DNA of 5,158 nt. Source: Terriglobia bacterium. GTDB lineage: Bacteria; Acidobacteriota; Terriglobia; UBA7540. Positions 1 to 5,158 of this stretch are shown here, in pieces. The translations under genes and the position numbers were made by a program. The stretch is from NCBI GenBank assembly GCA_030040295.1, contig JASHTZ010000523.1, forward strand, positions 1-5,158. Reading direction: 5' to 3'. The notes under the pieces were generated by a model, which did no database searches, had not been told where the DNA came from, and was given only the letters and a program-made list of their open reading frames with translations. Within the stretch, counting starts at the first letter, position 1. Each line of letters begins with the position of its first letter.

Positions 1-160
1 AGAGGGCGGCCAAACCCATTTTATTTGGCCCTTACCGAACCGAAAAATGGCTCCGTTGGAGTACAGGAGATATTCCTGTGAAATGCCAGTAGTTTTCCGA
101 GGGGCTGAATCGCTTCAGCATTAATCACAATTAGTGATGGATAAGCTGCGGAGCAACGGC
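1..160. other. Leader region upstream of the Crp/Fnr gene with two small inverted repeats
   Basis: Two dyads are visible. The first has 7-base arms GGCCAAA (8-14) and TTTGGCC (24-30) with a 9-base loop and no T-tract on either side. The second has 6-base arms ACAGGA (63-68) and TCCTGT (74-79) around GATAT. No convincing sigma-70 promoter is present; the best pairing is TTGGAG (56-61) with TGAAAT (79-84) at 17 bases, which is weak. The second dyad falls inside that candidate promoter, so an operator is conceivable. All three forward frames are open at the left edge and close at 79-81, 90-92 and 122-124. The tail of an upstream gene could therefore be present, but it cannot be assigned. Confidence 0.35.
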
Positions 161-889
161 ATGCCCCACTCCCTCCATCTCGACCTCTCCAGAAACAGGA
201 GTCAATTCCTTGCCGCCATGCATGAGGAGGACTTCAGGAACCTGCGCCCGCACATGCAGGTCCTTACATACGAGGTCGGCGCGGTTCTCTATACGACGGG
301 AGACCCGGCCACATACGTGTATTTTCCCCTGGATGCCTGCATTTCCATCGTGACCACCGTGCAAGAGGGCAAGGACATTGAAGTGGCCCTGGTCGGGTCT
401 GAAGGACTCGTGGGCATCTGGGCCGCGCTGGGATCTGAAACGCAATGGCACGAATCCGCTGTGCAGGTTCCGGGTGAATGTGTGAGGATGAAGGCAGACG
501 CGTTCCGGGCAGAGCTGAAGCGCAGCGGCGCCCTCCTCGACCGCCTGCATCGCTATGTACACTACTTGATGGTCCAGATTTCCCAGACGGCGGCCTGCAA
601 CCGGCTCCACCGCCTGGAGCAGCGCCTCGCCCGTTGGCTCCTGATGACTCGCGATTGCACGAAGTCGGACGAGTTTGTAGCGACCCACGAATTCCTTTCC
701 CGTATGCTCGGTTCGGACCGATCCGAGGTGACCCTCACCGCAGGAACCCTCCGCAATGCCGGCGTTATTGACTACGGCCGCGGCCGAGTCAAAATCCTGG
801 ACGGGCAGGGTTTGGAAAAGGTCTCCTGCGAATGCTACGGAATCTTTGCCGAAGAAGCGCGGCGTCTCCGCCGGAATGGGAACCGGTAG
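161..889 (+). CDS. Crp/Fnr-family transcriptional regulator (cyclic-nucleotide-binding fold plus winged HTH)
   Basis: This is probably a cytoplasmic DNA-binding regulator of the Crp/Fnr superfamily, 242 residues, near the usual 220-250. In order it has an N-terminal beta-roll sensor domain (about residues 20-105, with YFPLDACIS and the VGSEGLVG turn), a long dimerisation helix (about 115-145), and a winged helix-turn-helix (about 150-225: RLARWLLMTRD, THEFLSRMLG, SDRSEVTLTAGTLRNAGVI). It ends with the CECYG motif seen in a large subgroup from soil bacteria. The start was chosen at ATG 161 because GGAG sits at 150-153 with a 7-base spacer. The in-frame GTG 134 and ATG 137 have no Shine-Dalgarno sequence and would only add a 9- or 8-residue tail. 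What it senses cannot be told. The position matching the cAMP-contacting Arg of CRP (RSAWV) reads ESAVQV, and there is no N-terminal cysteine cluster like that of FNR. The recognition helix lacks the CRP RETVGR pattern. It is a single gene, convergent with MIOX. Family is secure; ligand and targets are unknown. Confidence 0.92.
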   Translation: MPHSLHLDLSRNRSQFLAAMHEEDFRNLRPHMQVLTYEVGAVLYTTGDPATYVYFPLDACISIVTTVQEGKDIEVALVGSEGLVGIWAALGSETQWHESAVQVPGECVRMKADAFRAELKRSGALLDRLHRYVHYLMVQISQTAACNRLHRLEQRLARWLLMTRDCTKSDEFVATHEFLSRMLGSDRSEVTLTAGTLRNAGVIDYGRGRVKILDGQGLEKVSCECYGIFAEEARRLRRNGNR

Positions 890-1030
890 CCGTCGCGCAG
901 CGCGGCGGAGCCGCCAGCAAACTCGGCGATAAGCGCCTCTTCACATAATTTTCGATGCAGTCGCACAGAGCCTAGGAGGGCAGTCTAGTCCTGCGATGCC
1001 CACAACCAATTCCTGAGCCCTCAATCGGCG

Positions 1031-1060
1031 GGACAACCAAACGTGGCCTTGCGAGGCACG
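1031..1060 (-). terminator. Candidate weak intrinsic terminator after MIOX
   Basis: Read on the minus strand, 10 bases past the MIOX stop, CGTGCCT (1060-1054) pairs with AGGC-C-ACG (1049-1042). This gives a 7-base-pair stem with one bulged base and a 4-base loop. The T-rich stretch TTTGGTTGT follows immediately (1041-1033). The tract is interrupted by G pairs, so termination would be weak. Read on the plus strand there is no T-tract, so it is not a good terminator for the Crp/Fnr gene. For that gene I found only a tight GGCGG/CCGCC dyad (904-915) without a T run. Confidence 0.35.
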
Positions 1061-1069
1061 GGCAGGTTC

Positions 1070-1948
1070 CTACCAGGAAATCTGAGGCGGGAAATACTCG
1101 GAAATCAGTGCTTCGTAGTACGGCCGGAGTTCTTGGGGATCAGGCCGTTCCGGGACTTTCGAATACAAATCGTAGTGTTGGAATTCGCGGACCCATCTGA
1201 ACATCTGTTTGTCGCGCTCGTTCATCAGGTACTCATACTCACCCTCCTTATGGGCGGGGTAGAAGGAGTGATAGCGAATGACGTAGCGAGCTTCCTCCGG
1301 AAGATAATCCCTAACCACGCGGTACATGTACTCATCGTGCCCCCACGACATGTCGACCTTATCCAGCCCGCAGCCCTCCGTGTAAATGCCCAAACGGGTT
1401 TGATATTGAGTCACGGCCGAATCCGGGTTGGCAGTGAAGAGTTCGGAAAAAACGATTTTGGGAGAATAAGCGCAACCCACGGGAAACGTGTCGCCCACAA
1501 CGGCCCATTGCGGTTCGCCCCAAAGGCACAGGATCTTGCCCAGGTCGTGAACCAGGCCGGTGAGGATGAACCAGCGCGGCCGCCCGTCGCGCCGGCAGGC
1601 CTCGGCAGTCTGAAGAAGGTGCTCGATTTGAGGCAGGTCGGTGTCCGGATCGCTGTCATCCACCAAAGTGTTGAGGTATTCCATGGCCTCCCAGATTCCC
1701 ATGCGCGCCCTGCCGCGAGAGGCGAACTCCTTCTGCTTCCCAAGGACGAATTCGCGCGTTTGGTAAGTGTGGTTGAGGCGGTAGAATTCTTTCACTGAAG
1801 CGCGTGGTTCGGCCCTGTAATCGCGAAACCCCTCAGGCTTCTTGCGGGAATCGCCCGCGGATGGCGAGTCGGGGTAGCGTTGCTTGAGAAAGTCTTCCCA
1901 CTCCTCAAAGCTGCTTAAATGTGAGTTTTCTTTCGGAGAAGTCTGCAT
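1070..1948 (-). CDS. miox: Myo-inositol oxygenase (MIOX, EC 1.13.99.1)
   Basis: This is a non-haem di-iron oxygenase that uses O2 to cleave the myo-inositol ring to D-glucuronate; it should be cytosolic. The 292 residues align end to end with animal MIOX (285 in human), compared from memory. Shared blocks include HTHQT-like NHTYQTREFV (59-68), LVDDSDPD (95-102), GLVHDLGK (131-138), GEPQWAVVGDTFPVGC (144-159), MSWGHDEYMYRV (200-211), RYHSFYPAH (225-233), WVREFQHYDLYSK (252-264) and LRPYYEALI (274-282). All six metal ligands of the human enzyme have counterparts: His110, His134, Asp135, His204, His227 and Asp260. The inositol contacts Arg42, Asp97, Lys138 and Ser228 are also in place, so it should be active. 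The ATG at 1948 has AGGGGG six bases upstream (1960-1955), and the next Met is residue 83. The extra N-terminal residues before FRDY (about 13 more than human) show no signal peptide. No inositol or uronate gene adjoins it. Confidence 0.97.
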   Translation of the reverse strand: MQTSPKENSHLSSFEEWEDFLKQRYPDSPSAGDSRKKPEGFRDYRAEPRASVKEFYRLNHTYQTREFVLGKQKEFASRGRARMGIWEAMEYLNTLVDDSDPDTDLPQIEHLLQTAEACRRDGRPRWFILTGLVHDLGKILCLWGEPQWAVVGDTFPVGCAYSPKIVFSELFTANPDSAVTQYQTRLGIYTEGCGLDKVDMSWGHDEYMYRVVRDYLPEEARYVIRYHSFYPAHKEGEYEYLMNERDKQMFRWVREFQHYDLYSKVPERPDPQELRPYYEALISEYFPPQISW

Positions 1949-1954
1949 AACCGG

Positions 1955-1960
1955 CCCCCT
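1955..1960 (-). promoter_or_regulatory. Ribosome binding site of MIOX
   Basis: AGGGGG on the minus strand, six bases before the ATG at 1948. It fixes the MIOX start, because the next in-frame Met lies beyond conserved sequence. Confidence 0.6.
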
Positions 1961-2098
1961 TAACTTCGGGGTTGCGGGTAGATCTCTGCTTGCGCGATAA
2001 GCCCAGCCCCAGTTTCAAGTTTAGCACGAGTAGATGTTTGGGGTGAACCCGTTGGCGAAGGGTCGCGCACTGCAACCCCGCCGGTCGTCGCATTTCGC

Positions 2099-2115
2099 TG
2101 TGTAAGTTTTACGCA
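2099..2115. promoter_or_regulatory. Candidate operator dyad upstream of MIOX
   Basis: The sequence TGTGTAA-GTT-TTACGCA is an interrupted palindrome of seven paired positions, one of them G-T, around a 3-base centre, about 150 bases upstream of the MIOX start. The 17-base size and symmetry fit a dimeric regulator site. It overlaps the best candidate -10 for MIOX (TAAAAC, 2111-2106). It does not match the CRP spacing (TGTGA-N6-TCACA) or the FNR box. Which protein would bind it is unknown, and chance in an AT-rich patch is possible. Confidence 0.3.
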
Positions 2116-2422
2116 CGCCCCTTTGTTTTCAATAACTTCTCACGAGGTTCCTTCCTTTTTTTGAGCGATTTCAACCTGCTGGAAACCGACACGTCTAGCC
2201 GATACACAGTTCGTGAAGAACCCCACGATCCCACGTCGGGACAGCCCAGTGCGTCATCGCTCCCTGCTGCAAAGCTTCAAGACCGTCGAGTCGGCCGGCA
2301 TGCCGTGGAATGCCGTTGCGGCCGTTCCCCAGCCGGCGGGATGACCCTGCAGGAGGGCGTCCTTGCTTCTCTTTTAGTTTAATGTTCAGGACCGCTGCGA
2401 GTTATGCGGTTTGCAGCCATTC

Positions 2423-2476
2423 GCTGTAGCGGCGCTCTACAAGCGTCGGTGACGGTCGATAGACCGCCGCTACAGC
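2423..2476. repeat. Long imperfect palindrome (REP/MITE-like hairpin) just downstream of purQ
   Basis: Arms 2423-2439 and 2460-2476 are complementary over 17 positions with one C-C mismatch (2435/2464). The outer 12 base pairs, GCTGTAGCGGCG with CGCCGCTACAGC, are perfect. The 20-base loop contains a smaller hairpin, CGTC (2444-2447) with GACG (2451-2454). It begins five bases after the purQ stop on the minus strand and has no T-tract on either side. It therefore looks more like a dispersed palindromic repeat inserted after the operon than a standard intrinsic terminator. It could still stabilise the purLQ transcript 3' end or slow transcription. Similar TGTAGCGGCG-type palindromes occur, from memory, in many copies in Acidobacteria and Verrucomicrobia. 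Only one copy is in this window, so repetition is not shown here. Confidence 0.6.
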
Positions 2477-2481
2477 ACTAA

Positions 2482-3222
2482 TTATTGCTTCAGCCACTTC
2501 ACCAGGTTTTGGAAAATCCTCAACCCATCCTGCGAATATTGCGCCGGCAGAGAAGCGCGTTCGGGGTGGGGCATCAGGCCGAGGACCAGGCCGGTTTCGT
2601 CGGTGATTCCGGCCACGGCTCCAGGCGAGCCATTGGGGTTCGCGGGGTAATCCATGGTGGGGCGGCCGTTTTCATCGCCGTAGTAGAAGGCGGCGCGCGT
2701 CCCTTCCGGCGAGTTTGATGCACAGAGCAGCGGGCGGCCCTCTCCGTGGGCGGTGGGCATGCGGAGAATCTGACCGTCCAGGCCTTCCGTCCAAACACAT
2801 TTCTGCGGGCTGACAATCAGGCGGATTTTGCGATCCTCAAATCGCCCGGACTGATTCTCAATCAGCGCCATGCCACGCTGGCCGGGCGTGCGGCCGGGCA
2901 GAATTCCTGCCTCCGTCAGCACCTGATAGCCGTTGCAGATTCCGAGCAGAGGCTTCTTCGCCTCGAGAAAGCTCACCAATTGGTCGCGCAGGCAGGCCAC
3001 CAGCATGGTGCCGAAAATTCTTCCCGCGCCAAGATGGTCTCCGTAAGAGAATCCTCCGGGAACGACCGCGGCCTGGTAGTCATTCAGTCTCGCCGCGCCA
3101 TCCATCAGGTCTTTCAGCAGCACCAGCTCCGTCTTGCCGCCCGCCAGATCAATTGCCGCGGCCGTTTCTTCGTGGCAATTCGTTCCGGGCGCGTAAAGAA
3201 TGGCGGTCCTCGCCTGAGTCAT
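2482..3222 (-). CDS. purQ: Phosphoribosylformylglycinamidine synthase, glutaminase subunit PurQ
   Basis: This is the class I glutamine amidotransferase subunit of FGAM synthase (EC 6.3.5.3). It hydrolyses glutamine and passes ammonia to PurL for conversion of FGAR to FGAM in de novo purine synthesis. The 246 residues are within the family range. Visible are the N-terminal GTNCHEET (13-20), the oxyanion-side block VVPGGFSYGDHLGAGRI (53-69), the nucleophile elbow LGICNGYQ with Cys96, the PurQ-specific PTAHGEGR (156-163), and the triad His219 and Glu221 in MPHPERA. Nothing catalytic is missing. The start ATG at 3222 overlaps the purL stop as ATGA, and GAGGTG (3233-3228) lies five bases upstream, so the two are translationally coupled and made in a matched ratio. 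The strong hairpin repeat at 2423-2476 follows the TAA stop. As a separate subunit it would need PurS to bind PurL, but no purS gene is seen nearby. Confidence 0.97.
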   Translation of the reverse strand: MTQARTAILYAPGTNCHEETAAAIDLAGGKTELVLLKDLMDGAARLNDYQAAVVPGGFSYGDHLGAGRIFGTMLVACLRDQLVSFLEAKKPLLGICNGYQVLTEAGILPGRTPGQRGMALIENQSGRFEDRKIRLIVSPQKCVWTEGLDGQILRMPTAHGEGRPLLCASNSPEGTRAAFYYGDENGRPTMDYPANPNGSPGAVAGITDETGLVLGLMPHPERASLPAQYSQDGLRIFQNLVKWLKQ

Positions 3223-5158
3223 TTCACCACCTCGCGGAAAGTCCGGCTCCAGATTTCCGTCAGCGCTGAGATCGATTCCTGCCAGAGCACTGAATCGCCG
3301 TCGCGCAGGGTCAGATTCGGTTCAGGCGTGACGCCGCCCACGAAATAATGTGGAATATTCTCGGGAACTTCGAAATCCGGAGGAACTTCCAGCAAACAGT
3401 CGCCAATGAATTCTCCGAAAAGGTAGCCGTCGCGGCGCCCGGGCGGAAATTCTGCGAAATCTAGCTGCGCGCCCAAGCCTGAGCCGAGCGCGGCCTCGAA
3501 CAGCCGCAGCAGCAGCCCACCTTCCGCAATCGCCGAGGCGGAAACGCAGGCGTGGCGCGCGTGCAGATGGAGCAAATAGTCCCATTGCCCTTTGGTCGAA
3601 TCTGCGTCACCGGGCTCGAACAACCGGCCGCCGCGCCGGCCGCGAGTGTCCGCGTAAACCGTGCCGCCCAGGGCTTCGGGATCGTAGCGGCCGAGCAGCA
3701 GCAGGCGGTTCCCGGCGCGCTTGAACTCCTTGGTGACGATCGATTTCACGTCGCGGACGCGGCCCATCACCGCCACGGCCAGCGTGGGCGGCACGTCGAT
3801 TCGCCGGCCCGCCGCTTCGAACGTCCCTGAGCTAGAATCCTTGCCGGAAATGAATGGAACGCCGAGCTCCACGGAAAGCCCGGCGATGGCGTCCACCATC
3901 TCCACCAGCTCGAAGGCCGTTTCCGGGCGCACGCGCGACGTGTAAAAATTGTCGCACAAAACCATTTCGCGATAATCTGCGCTCGCCGCCACCGCCTTGG
4001 TGATGGCTTCAATCATCATCAGGCGCGCCATGCCGGCGGGATCAATTTCGCCATAAAAAGGATTGAACGCCAGCGTGGTGAGAACGCCCTCTGCCTTGCC
4101 CCGCAGCGGCGCGGAAACGTAAATATTGGTCGGCATACAGCCCGAAATCCCATAGGGCCCAATGGCGGTGCGGCCCTGCACGGTGGAGTCGAAGCGCGAG
4201 CCCGCCGTGCTTTGGTCGCAGCAGTGATAATGGGACAACACATCCGAAACAGCTTTGCCCCACTCGTCGCGCCTGGAAGGTTGGGCGAGTTGTTGACGCA
4301 CTTCAACACGCGTCGGCCGCGCCGTGGGAGTGGAATCGATCGGGCAGGCATTCCACAGGAACGACATCTGCAAATCCACCACCTTCTGGCCTTGCCACGT
4401 AGCCTCAAGCCCGTGCGTGTTTGTGAAGCGGCCGAGAATGCACGTGGCAACCTCGAATCGGTGCAGGATGCCGAGCGCCTCATCCAACTTTTCCGGCGGA
4501 ACAGCCATGAGCATTCGTTCCTGCGATTCGGAGAGAAGAATTTCCCACGCCGCCAGGCTTTGATCTTTCAATTGGACATTGTCCAGATCGATTGCCACTC
4601 CGGTTTCGGCGCCCATCTCACCGGCGGCGCATGAAATGCCGCCCGCGCCGAGGTCGGTGATGGCGCGAATACACTCACGGTCACGAAGAATGGGAATGGC
4701 CGTGGTGAATCGGCGCTCCGTAATGGGATGGCCGATCTGCACGGCGGCCGATTCCTTTTCCAGAGTGTCACCGGACATGGCGGCAGAGCTCGCGGTAGCG
4801 CCGTGAATTCCATCGCGCCCGGTTGCGCCGCCGAAGAGAACCGCTACATCACCCGGCTGGGGCGAATCTTTGAGCGCATATTTCCTGGGGATGAGTCCCA
4901 CCGAATGGCCAAGCGCAAAACACTTGGCATATCCCGGATGCGCACGATACACGGGATGCATCATGGGAATGCCCATGGGGTTGGTATAATACGCCGTGGC
5001 GCGGATCGATTCCGACACGATCAGCCCCGGATGGAGCGCGCCCGCAGGCACCTGATCATCGGGCAAACGCGGATCCATCGTTCCCATCACCGTCGTTCCG
5101 CCAATCGGATACGCGCCTTTGCCAAAACCCAGCGTGTCGCGAATCACGCCGCCGTGCT
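3219..5158 (-). CDS. purL: Phosphoribosylformylglycinamidine synthase, synthetase subunit PurL (5' end outside window)
   Basis: This is the ATP-dependent synthetase subunit of FGAM synthase; it uses ammonia from PurQ. The frame is open to the right edge, where the first codons read HGG then VIRDTLG, part of the conserved GGVIRD segment. The GTG at 5147 is thus an internal Val, not the start, and the N-terminus is missing. Numbering from that Val, the visible 642 residues show NPMGIP (56-61), GGATGRDGIHGA (106-117), VQIGHPITERR (136-146), DLGAGG (165-170), the signature LSESQERML (205-213), VQGRTAIGPYG (323-333), GVPFISGKDS (429-438) and LFGEFIGDCLLEV (576-588). These are two AIRS/PurM-type repeats, each an N-terminal then a C-terminal domain. 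SGKDS resembles longer PurL forms rather than the small Bacillus type (SGNVS). The motif usually HD-x-x-EGG in the last domain reads SAIAEGG here (S538, A539). The gene overlaps purQ by four bases. Whether PurS is fused at the unseen N-terminus is open. Confidence 0.96.
   Translation of the reverse strand, partial: HGGVIRDTLGFGKGAYPIGGTTVMGTMDPRLPDDQVPAGALHPGLIVSESIRATAYYTNPMGIPMMHPVYRAHPGYAKCFALGHSVGLIPRKYALKDSPQPGDVAVLFGGATGRDGIHGATASSAAMSGDTLEKESAAVQIGHPITERRFTTAIPILRDRECIRAITDLGAGGISCAAGEMGAETGVAIDLDNVQLKDQSLAAWEILLSESQERMLMAVPPEKLDEALGILHRFEVATCILGRFTNTHGLEATWQGQKVVDLQMSFLWNACPIDSTPTARPTRVEVRQQLAQPSRRDEWGKAVSDVLSHYHCCDQSTAGSRFDSTVQGRTAIGPYGISGCMPTNIYVSAPLRGKAEGVLTTLAFNPFYGEIDPAGMARLMMIEAITKAVAASADYREMVLCDNFYTSRVRPETAFELVEMVDAIAGLSVELGVPFISGKDSSSGTFEAAGRRIDVPPTLAVAVMGRVRDVKSIVTKEFKRAGNRLLLLGRYDPEALGGTVYADTRGRRGGRLFEPGDADSTKGQWDYLLHLHARHACVSASAIAEGGLLLRLFEAALGSGLGAQLDFAEFPPGRRDGYLFGEFIGDCLLEVPPDFEVPENIPHYFVGGVTPEPNLTLRDGDSVLWQESISALTEIWSRTFREVVK
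3228..3233 (-). promoter_or_regulatory. Ribosome binding site of purQ inside the purL 3' end
   Basis: GAGGTG on the minus strand, five bases before the purQ ATG. It lies within the last codons of purL, so purQ translation can be both coupled to purL and independently initiated. Confidence 0.65.

Larger units (their letters stand above)
1949..2481. other. 533-base intergenic region between purQ and MIOX with no secure gene
   Basis: The region holds, from the MIOX side, the MIOX ribosome binding site (1955-1960), a dyad TGTGTAAGTTTTACGCA (2099-2115), an AT-richer block with a run of seven T (2156-2162), and a short coding-like frame (2213-2344). These are followed by a 10-base palindrome CGGCATGCCG (2296-2305) and a strong hairpin repeat (2423-2476). 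A minus-strand candidate promoter for MIOX is TTGAAA (2132-2127) with TAAAAC (2111-2106), but its 15-base spacing is short. The open frame from TTG 2161 to 2382 has no good ribosome site and no recognisable product. I saw no tRNA T-loop and no riboswitch fold I recognise. The region probably contains the MIOX promoter and possibly remnants of a lost gene. Confidence 0.5.

Noticed and set aside
134..160. GTG 134 or ATG 137 as the start of the Crp/Fnr gene
   Set aside because: Neither has a Shine-Dalgarno sequence, whereas ATG 161 has GGAG at a 7-base spacing and gives an N-terminus closer to the family length.
131..688. 185-codon minus-strand open frame opposite the Crp/Fnr gene
   Set aside because: It is antisense to a clearly recognised regulator, with no recognisable domain.
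904..915. GGCGG-AG-CCGCC dyad as a terminator of the Crp/Fnr gene
   Set aside because: The 2-base loop is too tight for the full stem and no T-tract follows.
1067..1079. TTCCT-ACC-AGGAA hairpin at the MIOX stop codon
   Set aside because: It has only five base pairs, overlaps the final codons, and is not followed by a T-rich tract.
1043..1798. 251-codon plus-strand open frame opposite MIOX
   Set aside because: It is antisense to a gene with full catalytic conservation. Its translation resembles no family and is a product of high-GC codon complementarity.
2161..2382. 73-codon frame from TTG 2161
   Set aside because: The TTG start has only a distant GAGG (13-base spacing), and the latter half competes with a more coding-like frame. 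It was kept only as part of the intergenic description.
1949..2481. tRNA, riboswitch, CRISPR or transposase remnant in the large gap
   Set aside because: I found no T-loop or cloverleaf, no spaced direct repeats, no recognisable riboswitch core and no transposase-like translation.
2746..3348. 200-codon plus-strand open frame across purQ and the purL end
   Set aside because: It is antisense to two conserved purine genes and spans their junction, with no family likeness.
5145..5147. GTG at 5147 as the purL start codon
   Set aside because: The frame continues upstream with HGG, matching the conserved GGVIRD block, so this is an internal valine and the gene runs off the window.

Overview
This is a compact, roughly 58-60% GC (estimated by eye) bacterial chromosomal segment. 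It carries four protein genes and two short intergenic regions that contain dyads. The best guess for the host is Acidobacteriota or a close relative. This is an inference from three things: the Crp/Fnr subtype with a conserved C-terminal CECYG, a bacterial myo-inositol oxygenase, and a dispersed-looking TGTAGCGGCG / CGCCGCTACA palindrome of a kind I recall from Acidobacteria and Verrucomicrobia. None of these proves the phylum.

Layout from left to right. Positions 1-160 are a leader with two small inverted repeats. A Crp/Fnr-family transcriptional regulator runs rightward (161-889). A short convergent intergenic region follows (890-1069), with a weak terminator-like hairpin facing the next gene. 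A full-length myo-inositol oxygenase gene (MIOX) runs leftward (1948-1070). Next is a 533-base region (1949-2481) with no convincing gene; it contains a 17-base dyad upstream of MIOX, a coding-like 43-codon open frame, and a strong 54-base hairpin repeat just past purQ. Two purine biosynthesis genes fill the rest, both leftward: purQ (3222-2482) and the C-terminal two thirds or so of purL (from the right edge to 3219). Their ATGA stop/start overlap indicates translational coupling.

PurL and PurQ together form formylglycinamidine ribonucleotide (FGAM) synthase, the ATP- and glutamine-dependent fourth step of de novo IMP synthesis. No purS lies between or after them here, so PurS must be upstream, fused to the missing PurL N-terminus, or elsewhere. 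MIOX opens myo-inositol to D-glucuronate and has no uronate-pathway neighbour here. It is separated from purQ by the 533-base gap and is probably its own transcription unit. The regulator faces MIOX tail-to-tail, so shared position alone does not link the two.

I see no CRISPR array, tRNA, rRNA, transposase or phage gene. I do not find a new multi-gene system. The points most worth a second look are the orphan eukaryote-type MIOX, the hairpin repeat after purQ, a changed motif in the last PurL domain, and the small coding-like frame.
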